In this document: one piece after another, positions 7,662 to 14,146 of the stretch
Layout of the letters: each line of letters begins with the position of its first letter
How positions within the stretch are numbered: the first letter of the stretch is position 1
Source of the DNA: Lachnospiraceae bacterium
GTDB lineage: Bacteria; Bacillota_A; Clostridia; Lachnospirales; Lachnospiraceae
NCBI GenBank assembly: GCA_017464645.1
Contig: JAFTZF010000041.1
Coordinates: 1-46,836 of the forward strand
Reading direction: 5' to 3'
DNA: 46,836 nucleotides
Translations under genes and position numbers: made by a program
Notes under the pieces: model-generated
Told to the model about the DNA's origin: nothing
Seen by the model: the letters and a program-made list of their open reading frames with translations, nothing else
The model's database searches: none

Positions 7662-8357
7662 TTATTTTTTACTATAATCGCGTTCTCCAAAAATGCCTGT
7701 CCCCACACGCACCATGGTGGCTCCCTCTTCGATGGCCACCTCATAATCTCCAGTCATTCCCATAGAGAGGACATTCATATTTACATTATCAATGCTTTTT
7801 TCTTGTATGTCAACATATAATTTCTTTAATTTTCTAAATATGGGACGATTTTCTTCAGGATCCTCTACATATGGTGCTATTGTCATCAATCCCTGAATCG
7901 AAATATTCGGTAACTTTGCAATTTCCCGAATCAGCTCTTCCGTGTCCTCTACAGACACTCCGAACTTGGATTCCTCCTGAGCCACATTGACTTCAATGAG
8001 TACCGGCACCGTAATCCCCTTTTTCTGTCCTTCCTGGCTGATAGCCTCTGCCAGCCTCAGAGAATCCACCGAATGAATGAGGCAGGCCTTGTCCACCACA
8101 TACTTCACCTTGTTTCTCTGGAGATGACCGATCAGGTGCCAGCGGATATCCTTAGGGAGCACCTCGTACTTGTCACAGAGCTCCTGAACTTTATTTTCCC
8201 CAAAATCTCTGGTTCCAATCGGGAGCAGCTCCTCTATCATAGATACAGGCTTCGTCTTGCTGACTGCAATCAATATAACCTCTTCTCTGGCTCTTCCGGC
8301 TCTCTTGCAGGCATCGCACACCCGCTGCTCTACTGCTTTCAGGTTCTCTGCTACCAT
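7662..8357 (-). CDS. yggS: YggS-family PLP homeostasis protein
   Basis: A 231-residue PLP-binding protein with an alanine-racemase-like barrel, the YggS/YlmE/PROSC family, which keeps pyridoxal phosphate levels in balance and has no known catalytic reaction. The PLP lysine is in ILIAVSKTKP, and the phosphate-binding end SMGMTGDYEVAIEEGATMVRVG is complete. The ATG at 8357 is preferred over that at 8366 because AGGAG is 8 nt before it but only 3 nt before the other. It is 18 nt upstream of sepF. Confidence 0.93.
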   Translation of the reverse strand: MVAENLKAVEQRVCDACKRAGRAREEVILIAVSKTKPVSMIEELLPIGTRDFGENKVQELCDKYEVLPKDIRWHLIGHLQRNKVKYVVDKACLIHSVDSLRLAEAISQEGQKKGITVPVLIEVNVAQEESKFGVSVEDTEELIREIAKLPNISIQGLMTIAPYVEDPEENRPIFRKLKKLYVDIQEKSIDNVNMNVLSMGMTGDYEVAIEEGATMVRVGTGIFGERDYSKK

Positions 8358-8383
8358 CTCATACACTCCTCATGTAGTCTGTC

Positions 8384-9844
8384 TTAATAGATTACCTGGG
8401 CTTCCTCCACCGTATCTGCATTCAATACAATATGGTCGTATACGGACAGACCATAGGAGGTTCCCTCTTTTACGATACAATATTCTTCATTTTCCTGCAA
8501 AATTTCAATTCGCCGGAAAACAGTATATCCTTTGTTAATGTTGTAGACACCTTTCATGGCCTGCTTCTCTCCCACCTGGAAGGTTTCCGAAGACTCCACT
8601 GCGATCAAGGTATTGCCCGCCTCCAACTTCAGCTTGGAGGTGGCAAAATCCTCTTCTTTGGGATCCACATAAAAATATTCTTCATCCTGATAATAAATGG
8701 TCGTATCAGTAAACACCACACTGCTGTTACCATTTTCATCAAAGACCTGTTTCATGACACCGCTGTCATCTCCGGACTTAGCCAGGTACTGGATAGGTAT
8801 CACATAGAAATCCTTTTCTGTCACAGTGGTTGCCGGAATCTTAAGACCTTTTGTTTCATTCCGCAGAATCTCAAAATCCAGGAAACGTTCTCCTGCATAG
8901 CGAACCATGGAATTCACGAAGCTTAAGACTCCATAGGCCTGTCCGTCCCGGTATTCCAATGTCACCGAAGGCCAGACACTCTCTCCATCCTTCTTAAACC
9001 GTACCTCTACATAGGTAGTCTGTTGAACGGTGGTACCATCGTCTTTGACCCGCACATTCGCTTCCATTTTTTCCCGCAAATAAGTTTCAGTTTCTTCATC
9101 CAACGGGAAAACCAGCTGCCAGTGTTCTTCTGTGATCAGTTTATACACCGGATCTCCGCTGCTGATCAGTTCCTCTGTCCGAAGGCTCTTTCTTTCGTAA
9201 ACCTCCTGATCAAACCAGCTGCTGCTTAAGTTTTCCAGACTGACTTCTTCCAGTCCATCCACATAATATTCTACAATACCGCTGCCGCCCGCCGTAAACC
9301 GGGAAAAGGTACCGCTGTTTTCCTGGACAGCGCCCTCCATTTGCTCCGCCATGTTCTGGTTGATCATGTCCAGAACCGATACATTGATGGCGTATTTAAA
9401 ATCGTACAGCTTGGAAAAATCCATATCCGACATGCCGGACACATAGGAAGTCACCTGGCTGCGCAGGGAAGCATAATTTTCCTCGCTCAAGTTTACACCT
9501 TCTGCACTTTCCTGAAGGAGTTCTGCCATTTCTCCGTTTTCATCAATGGTATAAACCGTACTGGCCGGAGACACCTTCTCTCCCTCTCTGGCATAGTAGT
9601 TCACATAGCCGGACTTCTCTGCCGTAAAGACCTTTTCCGTGCGAAGGGCCATTCCCGTATAGTGGTTATCCGAAGTCAATGTTCCTGCCAGAACCTCATA
9701 ACCGGAAATATGGCTGGAGGTCAAAAACAGATAGACACAGACAATCAGATACACTGCCACGAAGCCAAAAAAGACAACGCCGATGTTAATAGGGCGCCGA
9801 TATCTGACGACTTTATTCTTTTTTCTGTTGCCTGATCTCGCCAT
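8384..9844 (-). CDS. HlyD-like membrane-anchored adaptor protein
   Basis: A 486-residue protein with a basic N-terminus, one membrane segment (about residues 20-42) and a large outside part. Just after the membrane segment comes a lipoyl/barrel-sandwich-like motif (EKSGYVNYYAREGEKVSPAS), as in HlyD-type adaptors. Proteins like this commonly head the sepF operon in Lachnospiraceae; no transporter gene is adjacent, so a role in secretion is uncertain and a role in envelope assembly at the septum is only an inference. CAAGGAGG is 8 nt before the ATG. The region upstream of it is the tandem repeat block, where no convincing promoter is visible. Confidence 0.75.
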   Translation of the reverse strand: MARSGNRKKNKVVRYRRPINIGVVFFGFVAVYLIVCVYLFLTSSHISGYEVLAGTLTSDNHYTGMALRTEKVFTAEKSGYVNYYAREGEKVSPASTVYTIDENGEMAELLQESAEGVNLSEENYASLRSQVTSYVSGMSDMDFSKLYDFKYAINVSVLDMINQNMAEQMEGAVQENSGTFSRFTAGGSGIVEYYVDGLEEVSLENLSSSWFDQEVYERKSLRTEELISSGDPVYKLITEEHWQLVFPLDEETETYLREKMEANVRVKDDGTTVQQTTYVEVRFKKDGESVWPSVTLEYRDGQAYGVLSFVNSMVRYAGERFLDFEILRNETKGLKIPATTVTEKDFYVIPIQYLAKSGDDSGVMKQVFDENGNSSVVFTDTTIYYQDEEYFYVDPKEEDFATSKLKLEAGNTLIAVESSETFQVGEKQAMKGVYNINKGYTVFRRIEILQENEEYCIVKEGTSYGLSVYDHIVLNADTVEEAQVIY

Positions 9845-9882
9845 TTATCTGTCCTCCTTGTAGGTTGTCTGCCCACGGCTGC

Positions 9883-10074
9883 TCTGCGCACTTTCGCCGT
9901 GCAACCTCCAGAGCTTTGCTCTGTCGGTCGCGGGCTTCGCCCTATGTTCTGCACTTTCGCCGTGCGAACCTCCAGAGCTTTGCTCTGTCGGTCGCGGGCT
10001 TCGCCCTATGTTCTGCACATTTCGCCGTGCAACCTCCAGAGCTTTGCTCTGTCGGTCGCGGGCTTCGCCCTATG
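9883..10074. repeat. Three tandem 63-65 bp direct repeats
   Basis: Units start at 9883, 9948 and 10012. All share an identical 44-bp core (9903-9946, 9967-10010, 10031-10074) and differ only by small changes near TCTGCAC. Each core holds two small hairpins: CAGAGC-TTT-GCTCTG and GGGC-TTC-GCCC. The block lies upstream of the HlyD-like gene and downstream of a terminated gene. Together with the next palindrome it fills most of the 353-bp gap 9845-10197. There are no CRISPR-like unique spacers. Confidence 0.93.
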
Positions 10075-10075
10075 C

Positions 10076-10132
10076 AGTTCTCGTCTAACACAGAAAATTC
10101 TGCCAGCAGATTTTCTGTGTTAGACGAGAACT
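10076..10132. repeat. Long palindrome (23-bp arms)
   Basis: Arm 10076-10098 is the exact reverse complement of 10110-10132, and the centre can form a further TCTGC/GCAGA pair at 10099-10110, giving a nearly continuous cruciform. GCACGGC at 10135-10141 is also the complement of GCCGTGC, which occurs in each tandem unit. There is no poly-U tract, so it is not an ordinary terminator. Confidence 0.9.
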
Positions 10133-10155
10133 ACGCACGGCTCATTGCCTTCGCG

Positions 10156-10189
10156 AAAAATGAGAGGACGCTCTTTTCAGAGCATCCTC
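10156..10189 (-). terminator. Terminator after the small P-loop gene
   Basis: An 11-bp stem (10164-10174 with 10179-10189, one G-U pair) closes a GAAA tetraloop on the minus strand and is followed by CTCATTTTT. It starts 9 nt after the stop codon of the 139-residue gene. Confidence 0.9.
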
Positions 10190-10197
10190 TTTATGTA

Positions 10198-10617
10198 CTA
10201 GCAAGAAATGATCACTTTGGATTTTGCAAATTCCGGAAGATCTGCTTCTTCTACGGAAATGCTCAGTACCAGTGTTACTTTAAACTGCTCACTAATCTTA
10301 TCCAGTTCTTTCAAAGGTTCTTCCAGATCCTGACCTTCCAGGTTTGCGATTTTCAGGAAGCTGTCCAGATACATCTGCTCCAAATCGTAATCCTGAGAGA
10401 TAATACCGCAGATGAATCCGATAAACTCGGAGCAGTTCTGCAGCGGATACTCAGTCACATTGATCAAACGAACTTTGTTGTCCAGTTCATGCATATGCTT
10501 GGAACTCTTGTCCAAATAAACGATGTTTCCGGATGCGGTCTTAATCTGATTGTTGACTCTGTCCAAGAGGTGCTTGGTCTTTCCTTTTCCCTTATTTCCT
10601 ACAATTAACTGTATCAT
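10198..10617 (-). CDS. Small P-loop NTPase-like protein (139 aa)
   Basis: The 139 residues open with a Walker A motif, GNKGKGKT at 7-14, followed by a strand ending in Asp, NIVYLD at 31-36, that could serve as Walker B, and a later hydrophobic strand VTLVLSIS. There is no membrane segment. Similar short proteins are sometimes labelled as PilT-like, but the length and lack of other ATPase motifs do not support twitching motility. It has its own consensus promoter and terminator, so it is a single-gene unit next to the mre/min/rodA cluster. CAAGGAGG lies 8 nt before the ATG. Function is unknown. Confidence 0.82.
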   Translation of the reverse strand: MIQLIVGNKGKGKTKHLLDRVNNQIKTASGNIVYLDKSSKHMHELDNKVRLINVTEYPLQNCSEFIGFICGIISQDYDLEQMYLDSFLKIANLEGQDLEEPLKELDKISEQFKVTLVLSISVEEADLPEFAKSKVIISC

Positions 10618-10687
10618 TGCCTTGTCCTCCTTGGGTTACCATATGATTGACGGCACTTAAAACTGCGCCAGTCTTTTTATGTCCTTT

Positions 10688-10716
10688 ATTATAGTATATT
10701 TTCACGAAAAATACAA
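10688..10716 (-). promoter_or_regulatory. Promoter of the small P-loop gene
   Basis: TTGTAT (10711-10716) and a perfect TATAAT (10688-10693), 17 bp apart on the minus strand, 70 bp upstream of the start codon. Confidence 0.8.
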
Positions 10717-10767
10717 CCTATATTTGCGTTTCTTTATCATCCTTCACAGGAATTTTAAAGAACCCGG

Positions 10768-11163
10768 CTATTTGTACATCTCGCGCCATTCCAAGTCCCC
10801 CCGGTCCAGCGCCTTAACCATAAGTTCCGCTGTAGCCAGGTTTGTTGCCATAGGTATATTGTGCATATCACACAGGCGGACAATGTCGTTTACATCCGGT
10901 TCATGAGACTTGGGCTGAATGGGATCCCGCAGAAAGATCATCAGATCCAGCTGGTTGTGCTCAATCTGTGCTGCCAGCTGCTGCTCTCCGCCCAAATGAC
11001 CGGCTAAATATTTATGCACACTTAAATTCGCCACTTCCTCTACCAGGCGCCCTGTAGTTCCCGTAGCAAACAGCTCATGCTTACACAAAATCCCGCGATA
11101 TGCAATGCAGAAATTCTGCATCAGTTTTTTCTTTGCATCATGCGCCATCAAACCTACGTTCAT
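10768..11163 (-). CDS. mgsA: Methylglyoxal synthase (catalytic Asp replaced by Glu)
   Basis: A 131-residue cytoplasmic enzyme that converts dihydroxyacetone phosphate to methylglyoxal, a bypass that frees phosphate when sugar phosphates build up. The family landmarks are MAHDAKKK (6-13), the phosphate loop ATGTTG (33-38), FLRDP (78-82) and HEPDVND (87-93). The usual GGDQQ motif with the catalytic base reads GGEQQ, with Glu60 (codon 10984-10986). The ATG at 11163 follows GGGGGAAAG and gives the standard family N-terminus; the longer reading frame to 11367 only overlaps rodA. It starts 20 nt after rodA and closes the cell-shape cluster. Confidence 0.9.
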   Translation of the reverse strand: MNVGLMAHDAKKKLMQNFCIAYRGILCKHELFATGTTGRLVEEVANLSVHKYLAGHLGGEQQLAAQIEHNQLDLMIFLRDPIQPKSHEPDVNDIVRLCDMHNIPMATNLATAELMVKALDRGDLEWREMYK

Positions 11164-11183
11164 AATTTCTTTCCCCCATATTA

Positions 11184-12317
11184 TTAATATTTCTTGGGCT
11201 GAAGCCCTACATTTAATACAAATCCTATGGATAGATACAATGTCACTAAGGACGTGAGTCCATAGCTGACAAACGGCAGCGGAATGCCTGTATTGGGCAT
11301 CAGTCCCGTAGCTACGCAAATGTTCACGAAGCTCTGAAATCCAATATATCCGGCTACGCCGCAGCAAATCAAGGTTCCCGAAAATTCTCTTGATTTTTTA
11401 CCAATCCAAATACATTCTACCACAATCAGCGCCAATAGTAAAATAATTGTTGCGCATCCAATAAATCCCAATTCTTCGCCGGCAATGGCAAAGATAAAAT
11501 CCGTCTGCGGTTCTGCAATAAAGCTTCCGTTCTTCACAGAGGACACCAGGTTGTTATTCAGGCCTTTGCCCGTCAGCTGGCCGGACCCGATGGCCATAAT
11601 GGAATTCTGCTGCTGATATGCATTGTCCGCATACTGGGTAGGCTTCAGCCATGCCATAATACGGTCCAGCTGATACTCATCCAGCAAGGTCTGGTCCGGC
11701 TGGAATATGAGTCCCAGGAACACGATCACTGCCGGAACTGCCACCGCAATAGCCGCACCGATGATCTTGTAACTGAGTCCTGCCACATAAAGGATGATCA
11801 CACAGATCACTGCCACAGAAATAGTGGTAGACAAATCCGGCTGCTCCTTTATCATAATAAGCGGGATGCCCGCCAAAACTGCTGACAGTCCCAAAACCTT
11901 CCAGGTGTTCAACTGTTCCCGATACTTCTCAAAAAACCTGGCAAAAAACAGAATCAACATCAGCTTTGCCAGCTCCGATGGCTGAAACCGAAAACCTGCG
12001 ATTTCCAGCCACCGGGTGGCGCCTTTTACATTTGCTCCCAAAGGGCTTATGTCTGTAAACGGTATCTTTACCAGCAATAGCAGCACCAGATCGACCAGGT
12101 ATATGACCCAGTAAAACTTCAAAACCCAGGTATAGTCTACAAACGCCACCACCAGCATAGCCACAGTTCCCAGAACCATTCCGATGATCTGCTGGCTCTG
12201 ATAGGATTCCTCTGCACTTCCAATGAGCAGAATTCCTATGATGGTAATGGCAAATACATATAATACCAATCTCAATCTAAAGTTTCGAAGTTCATACCGT
12301 TTTAACATAAGATGCAT
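11184..12317 (-). CDS. rodA: Rod-shape peptidoglycan polymerase RodA (SEDS family)
   Basis: A 377-residue SEDS-family membrane protein with about ten membrane segments. RodA polymerises glycan strands for side-wall growth together with a class B PBP such as the one encoded in this cluster. Recognisable family parts are LGANVKGATRWLEIAGFRFQ, the following PSELAKL, and the C-terminal NTGIPLPFVSYGLTS. FtsW or SpoVE are alternatives, but linkage to mreBCD, PBP2 and min favours RodA. It is 10 nt downstream of minE. Confidence 0.93.
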   Translation of the reverse strand: MHLMLKRYELRNFRLRLVLYVFAITIIGILLIGSAEESYQSQQIIGMVLGTVAMLVVAFVDYTWVLKFYWVIYLVDLVLLLLVKIPFTDISPLGANVKGATRWLEIAGFRFQPSELAKLMLILFFARFFEKYREQLNTWKVLGLSAVLAGIPLIMIKEQPDLSTTISVAVICVIILYVAGLSYKIIGAAIAVAVPAVIVFLGLIFQPDQTLLDEYQLDRIMAWLKPTQYADNAYQQQNSIMAIGSGQLTGKGLNNNLVSSVKNGSFIAEPQTDFIFAIAGEELGFIGCATIILLLALIVVECIWIGKKSREFSGTLICCGVAGYIGFQSFVNICVATGLMPNTGIPLPFVSYGLTSLVTLYLSIGFVLNVGLQPKKY

Positions 12318-12327
12318 TCATTCCTTT

Positions 12328-12606
12328 TCAGTTTCGGACATTCTTCTTCATATCCCGGATGGGGATGTTTGCACACAGAGCCGGAACCTTTCCGTTGCCG
12401 CTGTCAGACTCTGTCTGAGTGATCTGAATATCCAGTCCTTCGCAGTCAATTTCCATGTACTTGGAAATTACTTTGATAATATCATTTTTGATCAATTCCA
12501 TTACTTCTGTATTACAAGTGGTCCGATCAGAAATCAGAAGGAGTTTCAGACGGTCCTTTGCTACTTCACTGGAGTTCTTTCTTCTAAAAAAATCCATCAA
12601 TGCCAT
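12328..12606 (-). CDS. minE: Cell division topological factor MinE
   Basis: A 92-residue protein that drives MinD off the membrane and so sets the Min oscillation. The N-terminal MALMDFFRRKNSSEVAKDRL is the membrane and MinD-contact helix, followed by LKLLLISDRT and the dimerisation beta region ending in IPIRDMKK. The ATG at 12606 has AGAGGAGG 10 nt upstream; a longer in-frame reading to 12672 would overlap minD and lacks family similarity. Presence of MinE means this species uses a Min oscillator rather than only a DivIVA-anchored system. Confidence 0.94.
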   Translation of the reverse strand: MALMDFFRRKNSSEVAKDRLKLLLISDRTTCNTEVMELIKNDIIKVISKYMEIDCEGLDIQITQTESDSGNGKVPALCANIPIRDMKKNVRN

Positions 12607-12625
12607 GCTTTGCTTCCTCCTCTGA

Positions 12626-13411
12626 TTATTTGAACAACTTGCCGAACCAACCACGAAGGCCACCCTTCGCATTCAGATCCTGAAGGGGAATCTCCTCACC
12701 TGTCACACGCTTACAGATATTCATATAAGCGATTCCTGCCTGAGAAGCATCTCCTACCAGCGGTTCACCCTGGTTGGTGGAAACAACGATATTTTCATCA
12801 TCCGGCACTGCACCGATGAGATTGATAGCCAGAATATCCACAACATCATCAATGGACATCATGTCGCCGCGCTTTACCATATCCATACGCAGACGGTTTA
12901 CGATCAGGTCGATCTTCTTGATGTCGTTTGCTTCCAGAAGTCCGATGATACGGTCTGCATCACGGATAGCGGAAACCTCCGGTGTGGTCACAACCAGTGC
13001 GCGGTCTGCTGCTGCAATGGCGTTCTTAAAGCCCTGCTCAATACCTGCGGGGCAATCCAGCAGTATGTAATCAAAATCTTCTTTTAACTCTTCAATCAGT
13101 TTTACCATCTGCTCGGGATTTACAGAGGTTTTATCTCTGGTCTGTGCAGACGGAAGCAGATACAGGTTGGGATAACGCTTGTCCTTGATCAGAGCCTGTT
13201 TGATTCTGCAGTTACCTTCTACTACATCTACCAGATTGTACACGATCCGGTTCTCCAGACCCATAACCACATCCAGATTACGCAGTCCGATATCTGTGTC
13301 AATCAGAACAACCTTTTTGTCCAGTTTTGCCAATCCGGTTCCCACATTGGCGGTTGTGGTGGTCTTACCAACGCCACCCTTTCCTGACGTAATTACAATT
13401 ACTTCACTCAT
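12626..13411 (-). CDS. minD: Septum site-determining ATPase MinD
   Basis: A 261-residue ParA-type ATPase that recruits MinC to the membrane. The deviant Walker A GKGGVGKTTTTANVG is at about residues 10-24, Walker B region DYILLDCPAG at about 114-123, and the C-terminal amphipathic membrane-targeting helix is GWFGKLFK. Lengths are standard. Its neighbours are minC 43 nt upstream and minE 19 nt downstream. Confidence 0.97.
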   Translation of the reverse strand: MSEVIVITSGKGGVGKTTTTANVGTGLAKLDKKVVLIDTDIGLRNLDVVMGLENRIVYNLVDVVEGNCRIKQALIKDKRYPNLYLLPSAQTRDKTSVNPEQMVKLIEELKEDFDYILLDCPAGIEQGFKNAIAAADRALVVTTPEVSAIRDADRIIGLLEANDIKKIDLIVNRLRMDMVKRGDMMSIDDVVDILAINLIGAVPDDENIVVSTNQGEPLVGDASQAGIAYMNICKRVTGEEIPLQDLNAKGGLRGWFGKLFK

Positions 13412-13454
13412 ACATTGTTTCCTCCAAAATTTATTGTTTCTATGTCAATCTTTT

Positions 13455-14135
13455 TTAGATTCGTATATCACTGAGCACCTCTTTGGTAATGGGCTCTATG
13501 TAAATATTCCCATCTTCCACATAAGCGATGCGCGGTGTATTGTCCTGTTTCTTTTTCTCTCTTGCCACCGACTTCTTGTCCGGAGTGCGGGCAATGATAT
13601 CCGCGATCCGAATCTGCATGGGATCCATGGACAGAGCCGCCACAAAGGCATCCTCATTGCCGGCTGCTCCCACATAAATATTTCCCTTCAGAGAGCCCAG
13701 CACAACCACATTGCCCTTGGAAACTACGGTAGCTCCCGTATTCACATCTCCCAGAATAATAATGCTGGTGTCAGACTCCAGCAGCTGGCCGGAGCGCAAA
13801 GTCCCTTTGTAGAACTTTCCATCCTGGCCTCCTACATTCGCATGGCTCTCCACTGCTTTTTTCATGGCCTCTTCCGTAAGCTGGTCCTCATTCATGATGC
13901 ACATGATTTCGATCTGACCGTTCTCACTGATGGTCTTGGCCAAAACACATTCCTCTGACTGGGACAGGGTGCGTCCCCGGAAAGTCAGTGCCATCTGGGC
14001 ATTTTTAAAAAATTTTGCAGAGGCCTTAAACTTCTCGGCCACTTCCTTTTCCAGTTCCGCAAAAGGAAGGTCCCCATCCAAAATAACGATCAAACCGGAA
14101 CTACTGCTTTTAATCACAACCGCCTGCTGTTTCAT
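13455..14135 (-). CDS. minC: Septum site-determining protein MinC
   Basis: A 226-residue inhibitor of FtsZ assembly. The N-terminal domain (about 1-100) is the FtsZ-inhibiting part. The C-terminal beta-helix (about 108-180) has the glycine-rich repeats GTLRSGQLLESDTSIIILGD and GNVVVLGSLKGNIYVGAAGN that bind MinD and form copolymers. The last ~45 residues (after ADIIARTP) form the usual basic linker and tail. It starts 11 nt after the PBP2 gene. Confidence 0.94.
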   Translation of the reverse strand: MKQQAVVIKSSSSGLIVILDGDLPFAELEKEVAEKFKASAKFFKNAQMALTFRGRTLSQSEECVLAKTISENGQIEIMCIMNEDQLTEEAMKKAVESHANVGGQDGKFYKGTLRSGQLLESDTSIIILGDVNTGATVVSKGNVVVLGSLKGNIYVGAAGNEDAFVAALSMDPMQIRIADIIARTPDKKSVAREKKKQDNTPRIAYVEDGNIYIEPITKEVLSDIRI

Positions 14136-14146
14136 TTCTTATCTCC

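Noticed and set aside
9883..10074. Tandem repeats considered as a CRISPR array.
   Set aside because: The units follow each other with no unique spacers and contain internal hairpins; no cas genes are near.
10076..10132. The long palindrome as an intrinsic terminator.
   Set aside because: No U tract on either strand, and a proper terminator for the upstream gene is present at 10156-10189.
9865..10608. A 247-residue plus-strand frame over the tandem repeats.
   Set aside because: Its first part is translated repeat DNA and the rest is antisense to the P-loop gene and its terminator.
11164..11367. N-terminal extension of mgsA to an upstream ATG.
   Set aside because: The extension lies wholly in another frame of rodA; the ATG at 11163 has a ribosome binding site and gives the family N-terminus.
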